A stretch of DNA of 14,010 nucleotides from DATHGT01 sp035317605. GTDB lineage: Bacteria; Methylomirabilota; Methylomirabilia; Rokubacteriales; CSP1-6. Shown piece after piece: positions 7,264 through 13,866 of the stretch. Every line of letters starts with the position of its first letter. The stretch's first letter is position 1. The DNA is taken from assembly GCA_035317605.1 (NCBI GenBank), contig DATHGT010000143.1, positions 1-14,010 on the forward strand. The letters are read 5' to 3'. Below the pieces are notes generated by a model that saw only the letters and a list, made by a program, of their open reading frames with translations, made no database searches and had not been told where the DNA came from. Made by a program: the position numbers and the translations under genes.

Positions 7264-8058
7264 TCATAGGTAGACCCCTCTCGTTGCGCCGCCATCCACG
7301 GTGACGCAGAGGCCCGTGAGGAACGACGCGCGCGCCGAGACCAGGAACGTCACGAGATCGGCGACGTCCTCGGGCGTGGCGATACGTCCGAGCGCGTACG
7401 CTTGCGCGGCCTCGGCGTGTAGATCGTCGACCGATCGGCCCGTCGCCGTCGAGCGCTCCTTGATCATGTCGTCCCAGCGCTCGGTCGCCGTCGCCGCCGG
7501 CGACACCGCGGTCACCAGGATCTTTGACGGCGCGCCGAGATCGGCGAGGCCCTTGCTGAAGTTGATCAGCGCGGCGTTGGCGGCGCCTCCGGTCAGATAC
7601 GCCGGCGTGGGATTGCGGGCGGCGGCGCCCACGATGTTGCAGATGCGCCCGCCACCCTGGGCCTGCATCAGCGGAAACACCGTGCGCGCCATGCGGATGT
7701 AGCCGAGCAGCTTCAGCGACCAGTCCTCGCTCCACTGAGCGTCCGGGATCGTGAGGAAGTCGCCGCCTCGGATGGCGCCCGCGTTGTTGATCAAGATGTC
7801 GATGCGTCCGAATCGGTTGCGCGTGGCGGTGACGGCCGCCTCCACTCCAGCGAGCGTCGAGAGATCGCCGGGAACGCACAGCGGCTGAGCGCCGGTGGCC
7901 TGACGAATCCGCGCGGCCGCGTCGTCGAGATCGCCGGCCTTGCGCGAGCAGAGCGCGACCTGAGCGCCCTCGCGCGCGAGGGCCTGGGCAATCGCCCGCC
8001 CGATACCACGGCTCGCTCCCGTCACCAGCGCGACCTTGTCCTTCAGCTCGAGCTCCAC
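7264..8058 (-). CDS. SDR-family protein lacking the catalytic Ser and Lys
   Basis: A 264-residue SDR-fold protein. The cofactor motif TGASRGIG (13-20) and NNAG (91-94) are canonical, so NAD(P) binding is likely. The catalytic region reads NIVGAAARNPTPAYLTGG: Tyr154 is present, but the Lys four residues later is Gly158, and the expected Ser is Gly or Val in a loop about three residues shorter than in FabG. The C-terminus FLTGLCVTVDGGATRG is typical of the family. It may be a weak enzyme, use another mechanism or have a non-catalytic role. GTG at 8058 is preferred because it starts at the conserved beginning and has a purine-rich G7-A run 4 nt upstream; a GTG at 8088 would add 10 residues. It follows the DUF309 gene by 46 bp. 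Confidence 0.85.
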   Translation of the reverse strand: MELELKDKVALVTGASRGIGRAIAQALAREGAQVALCSRKAGDLDDAAARIRQATGAQPLCVPGDLSTLAGVEAAVTATRNRFGRIDILINNAGAIRGGDFLTIPDAQWSEDWSLKLLGYIRMARTVFPLMQAQGGGRICNIVGAAARNPTPAYLTGGAANAALINFSKGLADLGAPSKILVTAVSPAATATERWDDMIKERSTATGRSVDDLHAEAAQAYALGRIATPEDVADLVTFLVSARASFLTGLCVTVDGGATRGVYL

Positions 8059-8070
8059 GTCGTCCCCCCC

Positions 8071-8100
8071 GGTGGTTCGCAGAACCACCGTCTCCGGTGG
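8071..8100 (-). promoter_or_regulatory. Mutually exclusive hairpins in the leader of the degenerate SDR gene
   Basis: On the minus strand CCACCG-GAGA-CGGTGG (8100-8085) forms a 6-bp stem with a GNRA-type loop. The same CGGTGG segment overlaps GGTGGTTC (8089-8082), which pairs perfectly over 8 bp with GAACCACC (8078-8071) around a 3-nt loop. Only one stem can form at a time. They fill most of the 46-bp gap and end next to the G-run that would serve as Shine-Dalgarno. Confidence 0.4.
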
Positions 8101-8104
8101 CTCT

Positions 8105-8638
8105 TCAGATAGTTCGTGGAAATGGCGGCGCCGCGTCGTCCAGTCGCGAGGCCGCGGCGTTCGCGGCGTCGGCGAAGCGGTCCAGTGCGAAGCCCGGCAG
8201 CCGGCCCTCGCGGAGGCGCGCGCTGCCGTCGACGAGCAGCGATCGCGCGCCCTCGACGTTGCCGTTGTCCCGATGCTGAAACGCCACCGCGATCTGGATG
8301 AGTCCCTGGAGCGCCTGCCGTGCCGCGCCGCCGGCGCGCATCCAGTGCGGCTCGAGCAGCTCGTGGACCTCGAAGTAGAGACCGGCGTCGAAGAGCGCGG
8401 CGGCGGCGGCGAGCGCCTCCTCGAGCGACGGCTCCGCCCGCATCGATGGACACGCGGCGAGCGCTTCGCTGGCCCGTCGCGCCCGCGCGCTCACCAGCGC
8501 CGCCTGCTCGGCGGACGCTTCGCCCAGCCAGGCGAAATCCTGCGTCTCGAGCTGGCGCCGGACGGCGGGATCGGTGAGCGCGGTCAGGATGGTCTCGGCC
8601 AGGCGGTTGCGAAGCCCGAGCGGGGGCGTTCGCATCAT
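8105..8638 (-). CDS. DUF309 domain-containing protein
   Basis: A 177-residue, mostly helical, Ala-rich protein. The DUF309 signature is at residues 81-127: FDAGLYFEVHELLEPHW with His92-Glu93, followed by LQGLIQIAVAFQH. The N-terminal ~65 residues are a less conserved extension. The function of DUF309 is unknown to me and no catalytic assignment can be made. Its ATG at 8638 overlaps the TGA of the RDD gene as ATGA, showing translational coupling; a second ATG follows directly at 8635. Confidence 0.85.
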   Translation of the reverse strand: MMRTPPLGLRNRLAETILTALTDPAVRRQLETQDFAWLGEASAEQAALVSARARRASEALAACPSMRAEPSLEEALAAAAALFDAGLYFEVHELLEPHWMRAGGAARQALQGLIQIAVAFQHRDNGNVEGARSLLVDGSARLREGRLPGFALDRFADAANAAASRLDDAAPPFPRTI

Positions 8639-9114
8639 GCGATGGGAGGAACCGCCGCCTCCGCCGGCTCGATGGGCGGCGCCGCGCGCTCGGGGAGGCG
8701 CCGCTCCACGCGCGTGCCCGCGATGAGGTCGTGGAGGGCCCGCTTGTCTCGGCGCAGTCCCGCCATCAGATAGCCGAGCCCCAGAGTGACGCACGAGGCG
8801 AAGTAGGCGAAGAACCGCAGCAGCGCGACGCCCACGGGGACGGGGCCCCCGTCGACGAGCACCACGTGCGCCCGCACGACCAGCTTGCCGATGGTCTGAC
8901 CCGCGGCCGCGTGCAGGATCGTGACGTAGACCCCGGCGAAGATCAGCGTGAACAGCGTGGTCATCGAGTGCAGGACGGCCGAATCCTCGACGCTCGCGCC
9001 CCACAGGCGCCGGGCCGTGAGCTTGAACGTGCCGTCGACCAGCATGAGCACGAGGAGGTCGATCGCGAGCGCGACTGCGCGGACCCAGAACCCCGCCGGA
9101 CGCGTCTCGGGCAT
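8635..9114 (-). CDS. RDD family membrane protein
   Basis: A 159-residue membrane protein with the RDD pattern: GFWVRAVALAID (Arg12, Asp19) at the start of the first membrane segment (about 8-27), a second segment near 48-66, then GQTIGKLVVRAHVV, a third segment near 90-112, and the conserved KRALHDLIAGTRVE. The tail is Pro/Ala-rich. RDD proteins are poorly characterised; some have been linked to ion exchange. The ATG at 9114 was chosen because the conserved RPAGFWVR begins right after it. No Shine-Dalgarno is present, and only 18 bp separate it from the divergent moeA ATG. It leads the RDD-DUF309-SDR unit. Confidence 0.87.
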   Translation of the reverse strand: MPETRPAGFWVRAVALAIDLLVLMLVDGTFKLTARRLWGASVEDSAVLHSMTTLFTLIFAGVYVTILHAAAGQTIGKLVVRAHVVLVDGGPVPVGVALLRFFAYFASCVTLGLGYLMAGLRRDKRALHDLIAGTRVERRLPERAAPPIEPAEAAVPPIA

Positions 9115-9132
9115 GGCGCGTATACTATCGCC
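9115..9132. promoter_or_regulatory. 18-bp divergent spacer with back-to-back -10 elements
   Basis: This is all that separates the moeA ATG (plus) from the RDD gene ATG (minus). On the plus strand TATACT (9121-9126) ends 6 nt before the moeA ATG. On the minus strand TAGTAT (9127-9122) ends 7 nt before the RDD ATG. Neither gene has a Shine-Dalgarno, so both transcripts may be leaderless. No good -35 is visible. Confidence 0.5.
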
Positions 9133-9162
9133 ATGATTTCGGTCCGAGACGGCCAAAATCAT
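9133..9162 (+). promoter_or_regulatory. Hairpin or operator enclosing the moeA start codon
   Basis: ATGATTT (9133-9139) and AAATCAT (9156-9162) form a perfect 7-bp inverted repeat beginning at the start codon. After one mismatch, GGTC and GGCC add four more pairs (one G-U) around a 6-nt loop. The arms are A/T-rich in very GC-rich DNA. It could hide the AUG of a leaderless message or bind a dimeric regulator. Confidence 0.4.
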
Positions 9163-10323
9163 ATCCTCGCGCAGATCGAACGCACCGCCCCTCCCGAGAT
9201 CGTGGCCATCACCGACGCGCTCGGCCGCGTGACGGTCGACGACCTCCAGGCGCCGTTCGACGTGCCTCCCGCCGACAACTCAGCCGTCGACGGCTACGCG
9301 TTCGCGATCGCGGAGGCCGAGGGCGGACGCGCGCTTCGCGTCATCGCGGACCTGCCGGCGGGCTCGGTGTTCGACGGCGCGCTGTCGGCGGGGCAGACCC
9401 TCCGCATCATGACCGGCGCGCCGATGCCCGCCGGCGCCGACACCGTGTGTCCCCAGGAGCTCGCCACGCGCACCGGCGACCGCGTGGTGGTCTCGCCCGA
9501 GATCGTCAAGGGCGTGAACGTCCGAGCGCGCGGCGAAGACGTCCGTACCGGCACCGTGGTCGTCCCGGCTGGCTCCGTGCTGCGGCCTCAGGAAATCGGC
9601 GTGGTGGCCTCGCTCGGGCTGCGCCAGATCGTCGTCTCTCAGCGCCCACGGGTGGCCCTGCTGTCGACCGGTGACGAGGTCGCCGAGCCCGGACGCCCGC
9701 GTGCCGACGGGCAGATCTACGACTCCAACCGCTTCACGCTCCAGGGACTGGTCAGCCAGGCCGGCGGCGTCGTCGTCGACCTCGGGATCGTCCCCGACCT
9801 GCGTGACGTGCTGCGCGCGCGGCTGCTCGAGGCGGCGGCCATCGCCGACGTCGTGATCACGTCGGGCGGCGTCTCCGTCGGCGTGTACGACCTCGTCAAG
9901 GACGTGCTCGGCGAGATCGGCGGCATCGACTTCTGGCAGGTCGCCATGCAGCCCGGGCGCCCGCTGGCCGTCGGCCGCATCGAGGACGCGCACTTCTTCG
10001 GGCTGCCCGGCAACCCGGTGGCCTCGATGCTCACGTTCATGCTGTTCGTGCGCCCGGCCCTCTACAAGCTCGCGGGCCGCCGCCAGATCTTCCCCGACGC
10101 GTGGGAGGCCTGCGCGGCCGAGCCCATGCGCAAGCGGACGGGCCGGCGCGAGTTCAAGCGCGGCGTCCTCGAGTTCCACGACGGCGCCTGGCACGTGCGC
10201 ACGACCGGCCCCCAGGGCTCGGGCATTCTCAGCTCGATGGTCGCGGGCAACTGCTTGATCGTGCTCGAGGAAGATCGCGGCGACGTGGCAGCGGGCGAGC
10301 GCGTGCTGGTGGAGCCGTTCTGA
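9133..10323 (+). CDS. moeA: Molybdopterin molybdenumtransferase MoeA
   Basis: A 396-residue enzyme that inserts molybdate into adenylylated molybdopterin in molybdenum cofactor synthesis (cytoplasm). From memory of E. coli MoeA, the numbering runs at a constant offset of 6: Asp53 in DNSAVDGY, Asp136 in RGEDV, Glu182 in STGDEV, Asp222 in GIVPD and the GLPGNPV loop are all kept. SGGVSVG (244-250) is the MPT-binding loop. The two lysines of the E. coli FWKLAIKPG segment are Gln269 and Gln273 here (FWQVAMQPGRP), a variant I believe also occurs in other phyla. ATG at 9133 has no Shine-Dalgarno; a -10-like TATACT sits 6 nt upstream. An open frame continues upstream but is antisense to the RDD gene. 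Its TGA overlaps the next ATG (TGATG). Confidence 0.94.
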   Translation: MISVRDGQNHILAQIERTAPPEIVAITDALGRVTVDDLQAPFDVPPADNSAVDGYAFAIAEAEGGRALRVIADLPAGSVFDGALSAGQTLRIMTGAPMPAGADTVCPQELATRTGDRVVVSPEIVKGVNVRARGEDVRTGTVVVPAGSVLRPQEIGVVASLGLRQIVVSQRPRVALLSTGDEVAEPGRPRADGQIYDSNRFTLQGLVSQAGGVVVDLGIVPDLRDVLRARLLEAAAIADVVITSGGVSVGVYDLVKDVLGEIGGIDFWQVAMQPGRPLAVGRIEDAHFFGLPGNPVASMLTFMLFVRPALYKLAGRRQIFPDAWEACAAEPMRKRTGRREFKRGVLEFHDGAWHVRTTGPQGSGILSSMVAGNCLIVLEEDRGDVAAGERVLVEPF

Positions 10324-11885
10324 TGGCGACCCTCGGCGTCGAGATCATCGACACGCTCAAGTCACGCGCCCGCGAGCTCTTGCGCGACGCTGCCCGGACG
10401 CTGGCTCACCTGAGATACGCCGACCTGCGGGTCGAGGTCGTCGAGGCGCGCTATGCCGGCGCCGAGAACGGCGCCGCCCGCGCGTCGGGCGACCAGAGCA
10501 CGCTCGGCGTCGGCGTGCGTGTCCTCGCCGGCCAGCGCTCAATCGCTCCGGGCTGGATCGGCCTCACCCTCGGCGCCGCCGACGTCGATCGCCTCGAGCG
10601 CTTGATCAGCGAGGCGCTCGAGAGCGCCTACCGCCGCGCCCTCGCCAACGCCGAGATGAAGGCCGACGCGCGCGAGAAGCTCGGCAGCCTCGGCGCCTCG
10701 CTCGCCGACACCGTGCTCCATCCCATCGACGTCCGCGAGGACACCGTGCCCGCGGTCTATCGGGTCGACCCACGCACGCTGCCGCTGGCCGAGATGGTCG
10801 GCTACGCGATCGACGTGTCCCGGCAGGTCGGCGCGCTCGATCGCCGGCTCCGCTACAACTACGCCGGGGTGGTCACCCAGCTCTCACGCGAGCTGTTCGC
10901 GTCGACCGAGGGCGCGCTGATCGATCAGAGCTTCGCCCTCACCCATGGCTACTGCTCGGTGGTCGCGGTCTCCGGCGCGGTGAGCCAGCGGCTCGGCGAG
11001 GCCATGGGTCACCAGCGCGGCTGGGAGACGCTGATCGACGGGTCGGACGATCCGCTGATGACGTTTCCCCCATTCGTCGACTTCTCGCTCGCCCTCGCCC
11101 GTGACGCGGTCGAGCTGAGCGAGGCGCCCGTCCTGCCCACGTCGGATCGCGAGGTGGTGGTCGTCACCGATCCCCACTACAACACGCTGGTGAGCCACGA
11201 GATCATCGGCCACCCGGTCGAGCTGGACCGCGCGGTCAAGATGGAGACCGCGTACGCCGGGCGCTCGTGGCTCCTGCGCGGGCTCGACGATCACCAGGTC
11301 GGCAAGCGCGTGGCCTCGCCGCTGGTCACCGCGTACTCCGATCCCGCGCTGCCGGGCTACGGCCACTATCGTTACGACCACGAGGGCACACCGGCGCGCC
11401 GGGTCGTCCACATCGAGGACGGGATCTTCCGCGGCTTCATGAACAGCCGGCAGACGGCGGCGGTGTTCGGCGGCCAGCCGAACGGCCACTTCAAGGCCAC
11501 CGACGCGTCGCTGGTGCCGCTGGTCCGCATGTCGACCACGGTGTTCGCGGGCCATCAGCGCGACCCGCGCGAGCTGCTGGACGAGGTCGAGCGCGGCTAC
11601 TTCGTCTCGGGCCATCGCATCCCCTCCATCGCCGAGAGCCGCGAGAACTTCCGGATCTCCGCGCGGAAGGTCTACGAGATCGACCACGGCCGGCTCGGGC
11701 GTCTCTATCGCGACGGCGGAATCGCCGCCGACTCGCGCGACTTCCTCATGAACGTCGACGCGGTCGGCTCGGACTTCCGCGTCTATCCCATTCCCAACTG
11801 CGGCAAGGGGCAACCCATGCAAAGTCGACGGCTCGGAAACGGCGGTCCCACCCTGCGCAGCCGCGCCCGCGTGGTGGGAGGCTGA
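10323..11885 (+). CDS. tldD: TldD-family metalloprotease subunit
   Basis: A 520-residue member of the TldD/PmbA (U62) family, the zinc-bearing subunit. HEIIGH (His292, Glu293, His297) is the HExxxH site and Cys493 in NCGKGQP supplies the expected third ligand. Other family blocks include YGHYRYDHEGTPARR, GFMNSRQTA and the ending NVDAVGSDFRVYPIPNCGKGQP. With PmbA (TldE) it forms a protease that degrades unfolded peptides through a narrow channel and processes modified peptides such as microcin B17 in E. coli. The start overlaps the moeA stop by one base, and GGAG lies 8 nt upstream. The PmbA partner is downstream, separated by the rhodanese gene, which is an unusual insertion between the two subunits. 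No RiPP precursor was found in the window. Confidence 0.92.
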   Translation: MATLGVEIIDTLKSRARELLRDAARTLAHLRYADLRVEVVEARYAGAENGAARASGDQSTLGVGVRVLAGQRSIAPGWIGLTLGAADVDRLERLISEALESAYRRALANAEMKADAREKLGSLGASLADTVLHPIDVREDTVPAVYRVDPRTLPLAEMVGYAIDVSRQVGALDRRLRYNYAGVVTQLSRELFASTEGALIDQSFALTHGYCSVVAVSGAVSQRLGEAMGHQRGWETLIDGSDDPLMTFPPFVDFSLALARDAVELSEAPVLPTSDREVVVVTDPHYNTLVSHEIIGHPVELDRAVKMETAYAGRSWLLRGLDDHQVGKRVASPLVTAYSDPALPGYGHYRYDHEGTPARRVVHIEDGIFRGFMNSRQTAAVFGGQPNGHFKATDASLVPLVRMSTTVFAGHQRDPRELLDEVERGYFVSGHRIPSIAESRENFRISARKVYEIDHGRLGRLYRDGGIAADSRDFLMNVDAVGSDFRVYPIPNCGKGQPMQSRRLGNGGPTLRSRARVVGG

Positions 11886-11887
11886 TC

Positions 11888-12310
11888 GTGCCACGCACGC
11901 TGATCCCCGTGATCGCCGCCGGAATCTTGCTGCTCGGCGCCGCCCAGGCCGCGCCGCCCGACTACCCGGTGAACTTCGTCAAGGTGGACGAGCTGAAGGC
12001 CAAGATCGACGCCGGGGCCAAGGCCGACGTCATCGACGTCCGCCACTGGGCCGAGTACGAGACCCTGCACATCAAGGGCGCGCGCTCGATGCCGGTGCGG
12101 TCGATCACCGAGCGCTCGGGCGAGATCAGCAAGACCGGGCTCGTCGTCTTCTACTGAACCTGTCCCCACGCCCTGGCCCGGGGGGCCAGCAACATCCTCT
12201 ACGGACTCGGCTGGCGCAACCAGCTCGTGCTCGACGAAGGTCTGCCCGGCTGGCATCAGAAAGGCTACCCCGTCGAAGGCAAGATGCCCTCCGCCCCCGG
12301 CAAATCGTGA
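11888..12310 (+). CDS. Exported rhodanese with in-frame TGA at the catalytic position (candidate selenoprotein)
   Basis: A 140-residue single-domain rhodanese if the TGA at 12155-12157 is read as residue 90. GTG at 11888 has GGGAGG (11876-11881) 6 nt upstream. Residues 1-21 form a signal peptide with an AQA cleavage site, so the product acts outside the cytoplasm. The first half has VIDVRHWAEYETLHIKGA; the second has LGWRNQLVLDEGLPGWHQKGYPV, the typical rhodanese end. Cys-containing relatives read 'FYCxCPH/N' at the active-site loop; here it is FY-TGA-TCPH, so the TGA takes the place of the persulfide-forming Cys. A SECIS-like hairpin follows, and the frame ends in a GTGA overlap with pmbA. 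I infer selenocysteine. Alternatives are a fresh nonsense mutation or a TGC/TGT to TGA base error. Read as a stop, it leaves an 89-residue half domain. Confidence 0.68.
12155..12157 (+). other. In-frame TGA, candidate selenocysteine codon (residue 90)
   Basis: It sits between ...GLVVFY and TCPHALARGAS, at the place of the catalytic cysteine of the rhodanese loop. The reading frame after it stays open for 50 codons with family-conserved sequence. Other genes in the window use TGA as an ordinary stop, so decoding would have to depend on local context. Confidence 0.65.
12173..12189 (+). promoter_or_regulatory. SECIS-like stem-loop downstream of the in-frame TGA
   Basis: CTGGCCC (12173-12179) pairs perfectly with GGGCCAG (12183-12189) around the loop GGG. 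There are 22 nt between the TGA and the loop, inside the roughly 16-37 nt range described for bacterial SECIS elements, and the loop starts with G as those models expect. A weaker outer TGT/ACA pairing (12161-12163 with 12192-12194) is possible. Short GC stems are common in this DNA, so this alone is not proof. Confidence 0.5.
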
Positions 12311-13866
12311 CGACGGCCGCGGAGCTCGCTCGCGCCGCGGTGTCGGCGCTCGCCCAGGTGCTCGCCGCTCCGGGCATTCGAGAAGCGGAGGTGTTCGCCG
12401 CCGAGAACGGCGGGCTCTCCACGCGTCTCTGCTACACCTCGCACATCCCCTGCAACGGTGTCGAGGAGCCGAAGTCGACGCGGTCGCGCGGGATCGGCAT
12501 CCAGGCCGTGTTCGAGAGCGCCGATGGTCCGCTCATCGGCTTCGGCAGCGAGCCGAGCGATCTCGGCCCGAGCGGCGTGGCCCGCGCGCTCGAACGCGCG
12601 CGACGCGCGGCCGTGAGAGATCCCCACTTCGTGTCGCTGCCCGTCGTCCCCGCCGAGCGCCCGACGCTGGCGGGCTATCACGACGAGCGCCTGATGACGC
12701 TCGACGACGCCCAGCTCGTGGAGCTGGGCTGGACGGTCGTCAACGGCGCGCTGCGAACGTTCCTGGCCTCGTCGCGGCTAGCCGCGCTGGCCGGGAGTGA
12801 AGACGCGCTGCCGCGTCTCGGCCTCATCGTGGGCGGCGACGTCACCGTGCTCCAGGAGCGCATGGCCATCGCGTCCACGAGCATGCCGGACGTGCGGACC
12901 GACGAGTCGACGCTGATCTCCGCCTTCGTCACCGCCATGGTGGAGGCTCGCGACGGCAAGGGCTCGGGCTGGTCCACCGGGACCCGGCTCGATCACTTCA
13001 CCGACGAGGCCGGGGTCGAGGCCGCCCAGAACGCGATCGACGCCGTCGACGGCATCCGCGTTCCGTCGGGAGAGTACACGGTGGTCTTCGGCCATCAGCC
13101 CGTGACCGACCTGCTCAACAACCTGATCGTTCCCTCGTGCGCGAGCGGCGCGTTCTACTCGTCGTCGACGCCGTTCCTCGGCCAGCTCGGCCGCCGCGTC
13201 GCTCACCCGTCGCTCACGATCTACGACCACGGCGCCATGCCCGGGCTCATGGGCAGCAAGGCGATCACCTGCGAGGGTCTGGCGACCGGACGCACCGACC
13301 TCATCCGCGACGGCGTGCTGGTCGGCGCTCTGGCCAGCTGGTACGAAGCCCAGCGACTCCTGCGCGATCCCGAGATCGAGGCCAAGCTGGGGGCGGCCGG
13401 CGAGCCCGCGGCCCGCGCGCTGGCGCCGCGCAACGGCTTTCGCTTCGGGCTCGGGGGCGGCCGGCAGTTCGACACCGTCGCGCGCACGGCGCCGACGAAC
13501 GTGATCATGGAGAGCCGCGAGGGGCTCTCGCGCGACGAGCTGCTGCGGCGGGTCGGCGACGGTCTCTACATCGGCCGGATCTGGTACACCTATCCCATCA
13601 ACGGGTTGCGGGCCGGCGACTTCACCTGCACGGTGGTGGCGGATTCGTACCGCATCCGCGACGGCCGTCTGGCCGAGCCGCTCCGCCCCAACACGCTGCG
13701 CATCGACGAGAATCTCACCCGCGTGCTCAACGACATCGTCGGCGTCACCAAGGACGTGAAGGGCACCATCGTGTGGGCCGCAGACGAAGTGGCCTACGTG
13801 CCCGAGATCGCCGTGCGGGGCGTTCACGTCCGCGAGATCGCCTCGTTCATGGAGGACCTGTCTTGA
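12307..13866 (+). CDS. pmbA: PmbA/TldE-type subunit of the TldD protease
   Basis: A 519-residue TldD/PmbA-family protein without the HExxxH motif, as expected for the non-zinc PmbA (TldE) partner. The C-terminal family domain is clear: GLYIGRIWYTYPINGLRAGDFT, then ADSYRIRDGRLAEPLRPNTLRI. Upstream, YTVVFGHQPVTDLLNN and ACASGAF-like SCASGAFYSSSTPFLGQLG are also family blocks. It should pair with the TldD at 10323 to form the heteromeric protease. The GTG at 12307 overlaps the rhodanese TGA as GTGA. There is no Shine-Dalgarno 5-12 nt before it, so its translation probably depends on ribosomes that finish the rhodanese frame. That would link PmbA output to read-through of the TGA at 12155. Confidence 0.88.
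   Translation: MTTAAELARAAVSALAQVLAAPGIREAEVFAAENGGLSTRLCYTSHIPCNGVEEPKSTRSRGIGIQAVFESADGPLIGFGSEPSDLGPSGVARALERARRAAVRDPHFVSLPVVPAERPTLAGYHDERLMTLDDAQLVELGWTVVNGALRTFLASSRLAALAGSEDALPRLGLIVGGDVTVLQERMAIASTSMPDVRTDESTLISAFVTAMVEARDGKGSGWSTGTRLDHFTDEAGVEAAQNAIDAVDGIRVPSGEYTVVFGHQPVTDLLNNLIVPSCASGAFYSSSTPFLGQLGRRVAHPSLTIYDHGAMPGLMGSKAITCEGLATGRTDLIRDGVLVGALASWYEAQRLLRDPEIEAKLGAAGEPAARALAPRNGFRFGLGGGRQFDTVARTAPTNVIMESREGLSRDELLRRVGDGLYIGRIWYTYPINGLRAGDFTCTVVADSYRIRDGRLAEPLRPNTLRIDENLTRVLNDIVGVTKDVKGTIVWAADEVAYVPEIAVRGVHVREIASFMEDLS

Noticed and set aside
8731..9132. N-terminal extension of MoeA by 134 codons.
   Set aside because: It is antisense to the RDD gene and has no similarity to MoeA; homologues start near the ATG at 9133.
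11888..12157. A short 89-residue protein ending at the TGA.
   Set aside because: It would stop in the middle of the rhodanese domain just before the catalytic residue, while the frame beyond keeps rhodanese sequence up to a GTGA overlap with pmbA. Not excluded, but the full-length reading explains more.
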